In this document: positions 8,159 to 16,166 of the stretch, piece by piece | Layout of the letters: the number at the start of each line of letters is the position of its first letter | Position numbering within the stretch: the first letter of the stretch is position 1 | From: Beijerinckia sp. 28-YEA-48 | GTDB taxonomy: Bacteria > Pseudomonadota > Alphaproteobacteria > Rhizobiales > Beijerinckiaceae | Reading direction: 5' to 3' | DNA length: 64,000 nucleotides | Assembly: GCF_900104955.1 (NCBI RefSeq) | Contig: NZ_FNSI01000001.1 | Location: forward strand, 1-64,000 | Program-made: the position numbers and the translations under genes | The notes under the pieces: generated by a model | The model's input: the letters and a program-made list of their open reading frames with translations, nothing else | Told to the model about the DNA's origin: nothing | Databases searched by the model: none

Positions 8159-8931
8159 TGCTCCGAGCTTGACGCAGTCAACAAACCAAGGACTTCGCTG
8201 GCGCGGCGTTCAGCCTCAATGAATTCGGGCGTAAAGCGGCTGGCCTGATTGCGGGGCCCTGGAATATTGATCTGGAACTCGGCGCTGACGCGCGCCGGCC
8301 GGCGCGTGAACACCACCACCTTGTCGGAGAGGTAGATCGCTTCCGAAATCGAATGGGTGACGAACAGGACCGAGGCGCTTGTCTCGGCTTTGATCTTGAG
8401 CAAGAGGTCGTTCATGTCGAGGCGCGTGAACTCGTCGAGTGCGCCGAACGGTTCGTCCATGAGCAGCAGCTTCGGCTTGTGGATCAGCGCCCGGCACAGC
8501 GAGACACGTTGCTGCATGCCGCCTGAAAGCTCGTGCGGCCGTGAATTGGCGAAGGCGTGAAGTCCGGTGATCTGCAGAAGCTGCTCAGCCCGCGCCTTCG
8601 CCTGAGCATCGTTGCGCCCGAGGATTTCCATGGGAAAGAGGACGTTCTGCAGCACCGATCGCCAGGGCATCAGGCTGGGCTGCTGAAAGACAAAGCCGTA
8701 GTCGGGATAGGGGCCATCCACTTCGCGGCCGCCGACCTTCACTGAGCCGGATGTCTTCGAGGCGAGGCCGGCGACGATCGTTAGGAGTGTTGTCTTGCCG
8801 CAACCGCTTGGGCCGAGCAGCGCGACGAACTCACCTTCGTTGAAGCTCAGACTTGCCTCGTCGAGTGCGACAACTTCCTTTCCCTTGCTTCCGAAAACTT
8901 TGCGGACATTCGCGATCTCGACGAAGCCCAT
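8155..8931 (-). CDS. ABC transporter ATP-binding protein, NitT/TauT type
   Basis: The 258-residue ATPase starts at the ATG after GAAAGGAATGGA; the open frame extends further upstream without support. Walker A (GPSGCGKTT), the Q-loop (VFQQPSLMPW), signature (LSGGMQQR), Walker B (LLLMDEPFGALD) and the H-loop (VTHSISEA) are all present, so it should be active. It belongs to the SsuB/TauB/NrtD group and powers the permease encoded downstream. A TGAAATATC site lies about 80 bases before its start, in the shared divergent promoter with the binding-protein gene. Confidence 0.95.
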   Translation of the reverse strand: MGFVEIANVRKVFGSKGKEVVALDEASLSFNEGEFVALLGPSGCGKTTLLTIVAGLASKTSGSVKVGGREVDGPYPDYGFVFQQPSLMPWRSVLQNVLFPMEILGRNDAQAKARAEQLLQITGLHAFANSRPHELSGGMQQRVSLCRALIHKPKLLLMDEPFGALDEFTRLDMNDLLLKIKAETSASVLFVTHSISEAIYLSDKVVVFTRRPARVSAEFQINIPGPRNQASRFTPEFIEAERRASEVLGLLTASSSEH

Positions 8932-9011
8932 TCCATTCCTTTCTAGCAGCTCCACGAGAAATCGCGGACAGCACAGCGTTTTAGAACAAAGCATTCAGCT
9001 TGAATGTCTAC

Positions 9012-9020
9012 TGAAATATC
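9012..9020 (+). promoter_or_regulatory. TGAAATATC motif, putative cluster-1 operator (site c)
   Basis: The nine bases TGAAATATC lie in the divergent region between the ABC ATPase (start 8931) and the binding protein (start 9098), roughly 80 bases from each. The same nonamer or its complement occurs at 15984, 17131 and 19359, and a near copy at 18200, always next to a promoter of this cluster. Confidence 0.5.
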
Positions 9021-9097
9021 TTATGATGTCTCTGTGGTCAATGGCAGCCGGCAAGCCGCGCGGCACAAGCCCGAAAGAGCAACCAGAGGAGATCGCG

Positions 9098-10108
9098 ATG
9101 TTGAAAAAACTTGCCGGTGCAATCACGCTTGCGGTGCTGGCCGCGGCGCCAACCGGTGCGGTGGCAGCTGATACCAACGTCAAATTCATTCTCGATTTCA
9201 TCAGCCTCGGTCGCCACGCGCCTTGGTATGTTGCGCTGGAGAAGGGCTATTTCAAAGAAGAAGGCCTGAACGTCGAAATCATGCCTTCGAAAGGCACTGC
9301 CGATGCCATTCGCGGCGTCGTCACCGGCATGGCGCAGATGGGTTTCATCGATGTGCCGAGCCTTGTGGCTTCGGGGAAAGCCGGTAGCGACGTCAAGATC
9401 GTCGCCAGCAGCTATGTGGAGGCGCCCTACTGCGTCTATTCCCTTAATCCCGGCGCCAATGTCACCAAGCCGGCGCAGCTCGAAGGCTTGAAGTTCGGCT
9501 CCAGCTCGGCCTCCTTCGTGCCGCAGATCTGGCGCGCCTTCATGAAGATGAACGGCCTGGACGGTTCGAAGCTTGAAATCGTCAATATCGATGCGGCTGC
9601 CCGCGTGCCCATGCTCGCGGCCGGACAGGTTGGTGGTGTCGATCAATTTCTGATGGCGGCGCCCGCCATTCGCCGCGCCGCGCCGGGCAAAGAGGCGGTG
9701 TGCCTGTTCGCCGCTGATTATGGCCTGGATCTCTATTCCAATTCGATCGGCGTGAAGAAGAGCTTCCTCGATCAAAATCCGGAAGCGGTGCGCGGCTTCG
9801 TGCGCGCGGCGCTGCGCGGCTGGCAATATACGCTGGCCAATCGTGATGAAGCGACCGCTATCATGGTCAAGAACGTGCCGGCTCTCGATCGCGGCATCGT
9901 GCGCGAAGAAATCGATCTGCTCGAGCGCATCGGTGTCAATGCCGACGTGAAAGCCAATGGCTTCGGCAATATCGTCCCGGCCAAGATGGCCAAGACATTC
10001 GAGTTCATCAATTCGAACGTCGAGGTTGCCGGCGGCAAGCTCGAAGCGGACCAGACCTTTGTGCCGGGCTTCCTGCCGAAAACGCCGATCCTGCCGGCAC
10101 AGAAATAA
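9098..10108 (+). CDS. ABC transporter substrate-binding protein, NMT1/TauA-like
   Basis: The chosen ATG has AGAGGA seven bases upstream; the open frame extends far 5' but overlaps the divergent gene. The 336-residue product has a signal peptide (LAGAITLAVLAAAPTGAVAA, cleavage near residue 24) and the NMT1/THI5-like fold: WYVALEKGYFKEEGLNVEI near residue 45, then ADAIRGVVTGMAQMGFID. It is periplasmic and delivers the substrate to the permease/ATPase encoded on the opposite strand. A strong hairpin terminator follows 26 bases after the stop. Confidence 0.93.
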   Translation: MLKKLAGAITLAVLAAAPTGAVAADTNVKFILDFISLGRHAPWYVALEKGYFKEEGLNVEIMPSKGTADAIRGVVTGMAQMGFIDVPSLVASGKAGSDVKIVASSYVEAPYCVYSLNPGANVTKPAQLEGLKFGSSSASFVPQIWRAFMKMNGLDGSKLEIVNIDAAARVPMLAAGQVGGVDQFLMAAPAIRRAAPGKEAVCLFAADYGLDLYSNSIGVKKSFLDQNPEAVRGFVRAALRGWQYTLANRDEATAIMVKNVPALDRGIVREEIDLLERIGVNADVKANGFGNIVPAKMAKTFEFINSNVEVAGGKLEADQTFVPGFLPKTPILPAQK

Positions 10109-10134
10109 TTCAAAGACAGCTGACGGCAAAAAAG

Positions 10135-10168
10135 AATCCCCGGAGCTTGCTCCGGGGATTTTCATTTT
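10135..10168 (+). terminator. Rho-independent terminator
   Basis: AATCCCCGGAGC and GCTCCGGGGATT form a perfect 12-bp stem with a TT loop, followed by TTCATTTT and preceded by an A-run. The A-run suggests it may work in both directions, although the gene to the right ends 160 bases away. Confidence 0.85.
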
Positions 10169-10180
10169 AGCAAGGTACCG

Positions 10181-10319
10181 TCCGTCATTGCGAGAAGCGT
10201 AGCGACGAAGCAATCCAGGGGCGTGGTATAACGTTGTAAAATGCCTCTGGTGCAGGTCGATTTGCGTCTATGGCTCTATCCTTGGCTCCTGGATTGCTTC
10301 GCCGCGCTCGCAATAACGG
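10181..10319. repeat. Intergenic long inverted repeat (REP/MITE-like)
   Basis: The left arm (10181-10219, containing GTCATTGCGAGAAGCG and GACGAAGCAATCCAGG) and the right arm (10286-10319, containing CCTGGATTGCTTCGCC and CTCGCAATAACGG) are imperfect reverse complements around a ~65-base spacer. Arms reading CATTGCGAG...AAGCAATCC are a familiar intergenic repeat in Bradyrhizobium and relatives. It lies between the terminator and the end of the convergent operon. Confidence 0.6.
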
Positions 10320-10329
10320 CGGAAAGCCC

Positions 10330-10662
10330 TCAGGCTTTCGGCACAACCTGCTTAAACTCGATCAGCACGTTTGAATAAATGCCCTTGCTGGCATTCTCCA
10401 ATTCATGGGGAATGCCGGGCTCCCGCCACATCACTTCGCCGGGCGTTTCCTTGGTTTCGCGGACGCGGCCATCGGAAAAGCGCATGATGTTTTCGCCAGG
10501 CGTCAGCGGCACGATCAGATAATGCATGTCGTGCTTGTGCCACGGCTGAATGCCGCCGGGATCGAGCTTGAGCCGCCAGACGCGGATCGTCTCGTTCTCG
10601 AAAATAACCTCGTCGCCAATCGCACCTAGAATGGTGCCTTCGGGCATGTGGACTTCGCTCAT
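10330..10662 (-). CDS. Small cupin-domain protein
   Basis: This 110-residue single-domain cupin carries HKHDMHYLIVP, with two or three metal-binding histidines in motif 1, and GEVMWREPGIPHELEN in motif 2. It is last in a seven-gene run and its start overlaps the amidohydrolase stop by one base (TAATG). Single cupins of this kind act as metal-dependent isomerases, dioxygenases or sugar/acid binders; nothing in the sequence selects among these. Operon position suggests a step or accessory role in degrading the cluster's substrate. Confidence 0.85.
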   Translation of the reverse strand: MSEVHMPEGTILGAIGDEVIFENETIRVWRLKLDPGGIQPWHKHDMHYLIVPLTPGENIMRFSDGRVRETKETPGEVMWREPGIPHELENASKGIYSNVLIEFKQVVPKA

Positions 10663-11654
10663 TATTTATCCCCTTTGCAGGTGAAGCGTGCCAGCAGGCG
10701 CGCCGGGTTTTCGCTCAGATATCTTTTGCGGCGCTCCGCCGAGAAGTCCGCCAGCTGTTGTTGCGGCTCGATCAGTCCCATTGGGAACGGCCAGTCGGAG
10801 CCGAAGACGACATTCTCGGACCCGAAGGTGTGATCGGCAAGTTCGGCCGCGGCCTCGCTGTGGCAGATGCAATCGACATGGATGCGTTTCATCAACGTCG
10901 AGGGCAGGGCGCGTTTGGTGTCGATATCGGGGCGCGCCGTGGCATGGCCGCGATCCCAGCGGCCGGCGACCGTCGGTAACAGGCCGCCGCCATGGGCAAA
11001 GCAGGTCGTGATATGGGGGTGGCGTTCGAGCACGCCCGAAAAGATCAGATGCGCGAGGGCGACCGTGGTTTCGTAGGGGTTGCCGAGGAGATTGGTGAGA
11101 TAGAAGGATTGCAGCCGTCCGTCGGCGCATTCACCGGGGTGAAAGAACACGAAGGCGCCGGCCGCATCGAGCGCCTGCCAGAGCGGTGCGAAGGCGGCAT
11201 CGCCCAAGGTGCGATCGTCGCCGGTTCCCGTCGGCATGGCGAACAGGACATGGCCGCGACCGATCCACTCTCCGGCAATCTCGGCGGCCACCGCCGGGTC
11301 TTCGATCGGCAGATGCATCAACGCTGTGAATTTGCCATCAGACGCCGCGGCGATGTCGCGCAAGCCGTCGTTGACGTAGTGCGCCCAGGCGCGTGCCTGC
11401 GCGCCGCGCAGCTGCTGCCGGTAGAGCGGCGGGGGCGCCGAGATCCAGGCATGCGCGACGCCATTTTTATCCATCCATTGCAGCAAGGCGTCCGGCTGAA
11501 ACAACGGCTTCATGCCGACCACATGGCCGTCGATGATCATCACGCCCTTGCCGGCGTCCCAGGAGACGTCGTCAATCCGCGCCAGCCGCTCGGGCACCAC
11601 CGGCGCCAGATGCGCGTGGACGTCGAGGGGGATCTGCGCTTGCGGTTGCGTCAT
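10662..11654 (-). CDS. Amidohydrolase/decarboxylase of the ACMSD-like superfamily
   Basis: A 330-residue TIM-barrel metal enzyme of the amidohydrolase_2 (PF04909) type. Visible motifs are HAHLAP near the N-terminus (metal HxH), FHPGE around residue 170, CFAHGGG with its metal histidine around residue 213, and FGSDWPF with the catalytic aspartate around residue 283. Relatives include ACMS decarboxylase, gamma-resorcylate decarboxylase and carboxyvanillate decarboxylase, so decarboxylation or hydrolysis of an aromatic or ring-cleavage product is plausible. It is coupled by one-base overlaps to both neighbouring genes. Confidence 0.85.
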   Translation of the reverse strand: MTQPQAQIPLDVHAHLAPVVPERLARIDDVSWDAGKGVMIIDGHVVGMKPLFQPDALLQWMDKNGVAHAWISAPPPLYRQQLRGAQARAWAHYVNDGLRDIAAASDGKFTALMHLPIEDPAVAAEIAGEWIGRGHVLFAMPTGTGDDRTLGDAAFAPLWQALDAAGAFVFFHPGECADGRLQSFYLTNLLGNPYETTVALAHLIFSGVLERHPHITTCFAHGGGLLPTVAGRWDRGHATARPDIDTKRALPSTLMKRIHVDCICHSEAAAELADHTFGSENVVFGSDWPFPMGLIEPQQQLADFSAERRKRYLSENPARLLARFTCKGDK

Positions 11655-13210
11655 TAAGCCTGTCCTCTGATCCGCTGGTAGATATCGGCGATCAATCGCG
11701 ATCCGATCGGCAGAATGGCGGCGACGTGATCGTCTGGCCGCAGCAGAACCACCGTGTCGTCAGCACAACCCAGCCGGGTGCGCAGTCGGTTGCCGATGTC
11801 GAGCAAAGCCTGGTCGCGCAGGCCGGAATCGAGAGGCGCATCCCAGCGCGAGACCACGAAGCTCTTCAACCCCGGCAGATCGTCCGCCGGCACGGCCGGA
11901 TGACGGCGTACATCGGTGAAATAGAGCGCGACAAAGCTGTCGTCGCAGAGATCATGCAGATGGATGCGGCGGCCCTGGCCGTCGAACAGCGGCATGTCGG
12001 GCACGCGATCGCCGACACGAATGGCCTCGCGTTCGGTCTTGACGATCGACCAGAGGCCCGAGCCATCGACATCCAGGCGCACGCCCAGCATGGAGCGCGT
12101 CATCGCATTGGCCCAGTCGGAGCCGGACATGGCGCGCGCGCCGTCTTTCTCGCCGCCCATCAGTTTGCGCGCCGCTTCGGCCATTTCGCCGGAGCCACGG
12201 GCCGCCAGCGGCCGTTGTTCGCGTTCATAGCCGTCGAGCAGACTGTCATTGGCCCAGCCACGCAAGACCCAGGCCAGGCGCCAGGGCAGATTGATCGCGT
12301 CGAGCACACCGGTGTTCAATCCAAGCGCCCACATCGGCGTGATCAGATGCGCCGCATCGCCGGCCAGGAAGACGCGATCCGCACGCCATTTCGAGGCGAT
12401 GCGGTGATGGACCCGATAGGTGACGGTGTTGATGACTTCGAGCGCGCTGACCTCGCCGATGAAATGGCGGACCTTGGTTTCAAGTTCGGCCGGTGTCGCC
12501 TCGTCGGCGCCCGGCGCCAGCGGAAACAAGAAGCGCCAGCAATGGGGCTGGCGCACCAGGATCATCCACTCGTTCGGATCGGCGAAATAGGCGAGATAAG
12601 GATAGTCGCGCGGGTTGGAGGTATCGAGATCGACCTTGATGTCGACGAGCATGTAGCGCACGTCGAGCGATTGGCCTTCGACCTCGATGCCGAGCTGACC
12701 ACGCACCGTGCTGCGGCCGCCGTCGCAGGCGATAAGATAGCTACCTTCGACCTCGCGCACGCCCTCCGGTGTTTCAAAGCGCGCGGTGACGCCTTCGGCT
12801 TCTTGCGTGAACGAGACCAGTTTGTGGCGCAGATTGACAACGCCGGGCGGTAGATCCGATAGGTTCTGCGCGAGGATCGGCTCGAGATGATGCTGCGGCA
12901 TATTGATGACGAAAGGAAAGCGTGTTTCCTCGACGAGGTTCTCGGTCATCACGGAGGTGCGGCGGGTGTTGGTGGCGCGTTCGATCTCGCCGATCTCATC
13001 AAGCCGTAGCGCTTTCGATAGCACGGCCTCGTCGACGCCATAGCGGCGGAACGCTTCGATGGTCCGCGTCAGGATCGTGCCGGCCTTGGTGTCGCTGGAA
13101 AATTCGCGATCTTCCTCGAACAGGCGAAAGTCGATGCCGTAGAATTTTAGCGCAAGGGCCGTCATCAGCCCCACCGGGCCGGCCCCCACCACAAGAACCG
13201 GTTTCGTCAA
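11654..13210 (-). CDS. FAD-dependent aromatic hydroxylase (PheA/TfdB/MhpA-like)
   Basis: The frame opens at a GTG at 13234, overlapping the SDR gene, but a TTG at 13210 has TTAGGAG seven bases upstream and gives the canonical N-terminus TKPVLVVGAGPVGLM. The ~518-residue enzyme has the Rossmann FAD motif there, the DG motif (YLIACDGGRSTVRGQLGIE, ~160) and the GD motif (VFLAGDAAHLITP, ~285), although the usual GGQGMNTG after it reads WALGLNTG. A C-terminal thioredoxin-like domain follows from ~residue 390. These enzymes use NAD(P)H and O2 to hydroxylate phenolic rings; the substrate is unknown. It is the cluster's most diagnostic catabolic enzyme. Confidence 0.88.
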   Translation of the reverse strand: MTKPVLVVGAGPVGLMTALALKFYGIDFRLFEEDREFSSDTKAGTILTRTIEAFRRYGVDEAVLSKALRLDEIGEIERATNTRRTSVMTENLVEETRFPFVINMPQHHLEPILAQNLSDLPPGVVNLRHKLVSFTQEAEGVTARFETPEGVREVEGSYLIACDGGRSTVRGQLGIEVEGQSLDVRYMLVDIKVDLDTSNPRDYPYLAYFADPNEWMILVRQPHCWRFLFPLAPGADEATPAELETKVRHFIGEVSALEVINTVTYRVHHRIASKWRADRVFLAGDAAHLITPMWALGLNTGVLDAINLPWRLAWVLRGWANDSLLDGYEREQRPLAARGSGEMAEAARKLMGGEKDGARAMSGSDWANAMTRSMLGVRLDVDGSGLWSIVKTEREAIRVGDRVPDMPLFDGQGRRIHLHDLCDDSFVALYFTDVRRHPAVPADDLPGLKSFVVSRWDAPLDSGLRDQALLDIGNRLRTRLGCADDTVVLLRPDDHVAAILPIGSRLIADIYQRIRGQA

Positions 13211-13220
13211 CTGCGGACTC

Positions 13221-13961
13221 CTAATCCTCGTCACGCGGGTAAGCCATATCGCGGCTGACGAGCGAGGCCGTCATGGTTGCCGCGTCAGACAGGAGAAACA
13301 TCAGCGGGCCGATGACATCTTGCGCGCCGCCGACGCCGGTCGAGGCTTTCCAGCTGGCATCATCGGCGCCAGCATTGGCGGCGCGATATTGCGGTGTGTC
13401 GATGACGCCGGGCGCGATCAGATTGACGCGGACCCGATGCTCGGCGACTTCCTTGGCGGCGCTCTTCGCCCAGGCGATGAGCGCACCCTTGGTGGCCGCA
13501 TAGGCGGAGGCCTTCGGCCAGCCTTGATGCGCCAGTCCGGACGAGAAAGCGACGATGGAGCCTTTGCGGCGCGCGATCATGGACGTGATCACAGCCTGAT
13601 AGCACCACATCACGCCATTGAGATTGATGGCGATCACGCGCTGCCATTCGGCTGGGTCCATCTCATGGATGTTGGTGCGCGGCTGGGTCGCTGCGGCGCA
13701 GACCAGGCTGTCAACAGGCCCGATGGTTTGCGCGATCTCATTGAAGCACGCCATGACCGCTGTTCGATCGCTGACATCGAGACGACGGGTTGCGATGGAC
13801 GGGGCCTCGGCGCGCAGGCTCGCCAACGCGGCCTCGTTGACGTCGCAGACCACGACGCGGGCGCCGGCCTGCAGGCAAGCCAGCGCCAGAGCGCGTCCGA
13901 TGCCGCTGGCGCCGCCGGTGATGGCGATGACATCGCCGGTGGCATCGAAGCTCGCCTTCAT
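13221..13961 (-). CDS. SDR family oxidoreductase
   Basis: A 246-residue classical short-chain dehydrogenase. It shows the nucleotide motif TGGASGIG at residues ~15-22, an aspartate after the second strand (VVVCDVNE) indicating NAD(H) preference, an LVCAAA variant of NNAG, and the active-site SSGLAHQGWPKASAYAATKG containing Ser, Tyr and Lys. It probably oxidises or reduces an alcohol or ketone intermediate. The gene stops only 11 bases before the TTG start proposed for the hydroxylase, in the same operon. Confidence 0.92.
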   Translation of the reverse strand: MKASFDATGDVIAITGGASGIGRALALACLQAGARVVVCDVNEAALASLRAEAPSIATRRLDVSDRTAVMACFNEIAQTIGPVDSLVCAAATQPRTNIHEMDPAEWQRVIAINLNGVMWCYQAVITSMIARRKGSIVAFSSGLAHQGWPKASAYAATKGALIAWAKSAAKEVAEHRVRVNLIAPGVIDTPQYRAANAGADDASWKASTGVGGAQDVIGPLMFLLSDAATMTASLVSRDMAYPRDED

Positions 13962-14056
13962 ACGACCTCGCTCATGGAAGAAGTGTCCGTGGTCTCGTGC
14001 AGGTTGGCCACGACACGGTTGCCCGAAAGATGGGCCGTGGCAAGACGCATGATCGA

Positions 14057-14455
14057 TCAGCCGTTCGGCAGAACCGCAATCGCGCTGATCTCGATCAGAT
14101 AGTCGGGCGACACCATCTTGGCGACTTCAACCATGGTCGAGGCCGGCACGGGCGCCTTGAAATATTCCTGGCGGACTTTGTGAATGGCGGCGAAATGCTC
14201 GATATTGCGCACGTAAACGTCGACGCGCACGACATCGTCCAGCGAACCGCCAGCCGCTTCAGCGGCAGCCTTGAGGTTTTCGCAGACCTGACGCGTCTGG
14301 GCGTCGATATCGCCGATCCCGGCAATCGTGCCATCGGCGCGGCGCGCCGTCATGCCTGAGATGAAGACCAGCTTGCCCTTCGCTTCGATCGTGGTGGCCT
14401 GAGAGAAATGACCGTTCGGCTTGGCAAGCTTGTCGCTGGTGATCTGCTGCTTCAT
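14057..14455 (-). CDS. RidA family (YjgF/UK114) deaminase-like protein
   Basis: The 132-residue protein matches the RidA fold: KLVFISGMTAR near residue 28, a conserved ADGTIAGIGDIDAQTRQVCE helix start, DDVVRVDVYVRN with the active-site arginine, and the C-terminal MVEVAKMVSPDYLIEISAIA with the conserved glutamate. Family members hydrolyse enamine/imine intermediates, and pathway-specific versions act on aminoacrylate or aminomuconate derivatives. Its presence suggests that a nitrogen-containing intermediate may occur in this pathway. It is separated from the Ldh gene upstream by 11 bases. Confidence 0.92.
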   Translation of the reverse strand: MKQQITSDKLAKPNGHFSQATTIEAKGKLVFISGMTARRADGTIAGIGDIDAQTRQVCENLKAAAEAAGGSLDDVVRVDVYVRNIEHFAAIHKVRQEYFKAPVPASTMVEVAKMVSPDYLIEISAIAVLPNG

Positions 14456-14466
14456 GTCTTTGACTT

Positions 14467-15534
14467 TCAGTTGGAGAGAAGAGCGCTGACGTCGACGCCC
14501 AGGCCGCGCCCGGTTTCGATGAGGCTCGATAGCGCGGCTGCGGAGACGCGGCAGCGGCCAGCGGCCCCGGTGCGCGCGGCGAAGGCCAGCTCGCCTGGGG
14601 CATAGATGCGCTCGACGCCGGGGGCGCGGCGCGAGGCGGCGACGCGGGCGAGTTCGGCTTCGGTCCGCGTGGCAAACTTGTCGGCGTCAACGAAATGACC
14701 GACATCGATCGCCAGGAACAGGCTGGCGCTGCCATAGGGCTTGGCCGGCGGCCCATAGAGCGGCGCCACTTCAGCGCCGATGCCGCCGTCGGATAGGCCG
14801 CCGCAGAGGAGATCGGCGAGAAACGCCAGGCCAAAACCTTTGGGGCCGGCGGCGGGCAGCAACATGCCTTCGATCGCTGCCTTCGGATCCGTCGTCACAG
14901 CGCCGCTCTTATCGGCCGCCCATCCCTCGGGGATCGGTTGGCCGGCAGCCGCCGCGTTGCGAATTTTGCCCATCGCCACGGCGCTCAACGCCATGTCGAT
15001 TTCAGGCGAGAACGGCGCCTTGCTCGGGGCGACAATCGCCAAGGGATTGTTGCCGGTGAGCGGTTCGGCGCCGCCGGGTGCTGGCATCAAGGGCCGCGTG
15101 TTGGCCATCACCATGCCGACGCAGCCTTGATCGGCCATCATCCGCGCGTAGCGGCCAGCGGAGCCAAAATGAAAGGCATTGCGCACGGTGACAGCAGCAA
15201 GGCCGTAGCGCTTGGCCCGCTCGACAGCGAGCGAGACCGCCTGACGGGCGGTCAACTGGCCGAGCACATTGTGGGCATCGATCACAACCGCTGCTTCGCG
15301 ATCGGAGACGACTTCGCCGGCCGAGGCTGTGGATACGGAGCCGGCGCGCAGGCGATCCACGTACATCGGCACGAGCATCACGCCATGGGAGCCAACGCCC
15401 TCGACATCGGCAGCGACAAGATCTTCAGCCACGATGGCAGCGTCGGCTGGCGACACGCCCGTGGCGACGAAGATTTTGGCGACTGCTTCAGCCAGGGCCG
15501 CAGCGGAAATTCCGCCGTCACCGCCCTTCGACAT
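14467..15534 (-). CDS. Ldh family (malate/L-lactate/ureidoglycolate-type) dehydrogenase
   Basis: The 355-residue protein has the distinctive fold of the Ldh_2 family: VEGVGSHGVMLVPMYVDRL near residue 55, AFHFGSAGRYARMMADQGCV (~140), TGNNPLAIVAPSK and the loop GFGLAFLADLLCGGLSDG (~255) near the NAD(P) site. Relatives oxidise 2-hydroxyacids such as malate, sulfolactate or ureidoglycolate in the cytoplasm. It shares one base with the upstream cupin gene stop, so the two are co-translated. The substrate is likely a hydroxyacid intermediate of cluster 1 (inference). Confidence 0.92.
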   Translation of the reverse strand: MSKGGDGGISAAALAEAVAKIFVATGVSPADAAIVAEDLVAADVEGVGSHGVMLVPMYVDRLRAGSVSTASAGEVVSDREAAVVIDAHNVLGQLTARQAVSLAVERAKRYGLAAVTVRNAFHFGSAGRYARMMADQGCVGMVMANTRPLMPAPGGAEPLTGNNPLAIVAPSKAPFSPEIDMALSAVAMGKIRNAAAAGQPIPEGWAADKSGAVTTDPKAAIEGMLLPAAGPKGFGLAFLADLLCGGLSDGGIGAEVAPLYGPPAKPYGSASLFLAIDVGHFVDADKFATRTEAELARVAASRRAPGVERIYAPGELAFAARTGAAGRCRVSAAALSSLIETGRGLGVDVSALLSN

Positions 15535-15950
15535 CAGCGCGCGTCCTCGTCATTGGTGTACCAGGACGGACGCTCGGGATAGTGCGGGCCATCGTACATT
15601 TCGACGACGATCGTATCTTCGTGCGCCAAGGTCGGGCCGTGAACATTGCCCTTGGGGTTGCAGTAGAACGAACCAGCACGCAGCGTCACGCCGGTGCTGG
15701 TGTATTCGTAGTGCCCCTCAAGGCAGAACATGAACTGGTTCGACGCATGCAGATGCGGCGTCGGAATGCTTGAGCCTTTGTCGAAACGGATCAGGGCGAT
15801 GGTCGCGCCGGTGGCCTCGTCGCGCCAGAGCATCTTTTCATGCACGCCGGCGAGGGACTTCGCGCGCCAGGGCAGGTCGGCCGACTGGATCAGGATTTCG
15901 CTTAAGGAGGGCATGCCCGGCGGGGTGGTCGGAGGCGTTTGGCTCGTCAT
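15534..15950 (-). CDS. Cupin-domain protein, first gene of the cluster-1 operon
   Basis: The open frame begins at a TTG at 15962, but the ATG at 15950 preceded by GGATGATGA is preferred, giving 138 residues. Motif 1 reads PHLHASNQFMFCLEGHYEY, with two histidines, and motif 2 is GSFYCNPKGNVHGP with a third. It is the promoter-proximal gene of the seven-gene operon. Possible roles are ring-cleaving dioxygenase, isomerase or decarboxylase. Because no other ring-cleavage enzyme is visible in the cluster, a dioxygenase role is an attractive but unproved idea. Confidence 0.85.
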   Translation of the reverse strand: MTSQTPPTTPPGMPSLSEILIQSADLPWRAKSLAGVHEKMLWRDEATGATIALIRFDKGSSIPTPHLHASNQFMFCLEGHYEYTSTGVTLRAGSFYCNPKGNVHGPTLAHEDTIVVEMYDGPHYPERPSWYTNDEDAR

Positions 15951-15960
15951 TTCATCATCC

Positions 15961-15992
15961 AAATATCACAAAGTAGATTAGATGATATTTCA
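15961..15992. promoter_or_regulatory. Putative cluster-1 operator (site a) with inverted repeat
   Basis: AAATATCA at 15961-15968 and TGATATTT at 15983-15990 form an 8-bp inverted repeat just upstream of the first cupin gene. The right arm extends into GATATTTCA (15984-15992), the complement of the TGAAATATC seen at the other cluster promoters. A position close to the start codon suits a repressor site. Confidence 0.55.
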
Positions 15993-16166
15993 GGTGATCT
16001 AAAAAGCAAGCGCTTTGTCGGCGATGCCGATAATCCGGTGGATGGCGGCCGTGCGCCGGCGCTCAATCGCCTTGATACGGCGGCAGGATTCACGCTGCGG
16101 CCGCGCGTAGCAATCGTCCGTCTCTGTCGAGCGGCGTGGCAGTCCGTCGCTGATGCGGGGCAGTCG

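Noticed and set aside
9038-10213. Long minus-strand open frame (391 codons) across the ABC binding-protein gene
   Set aside because: His/Arg/Asp-rich composition typical of antisense of GC-rich genes; the plus-strand product is a clear NMT1-type binding protein.
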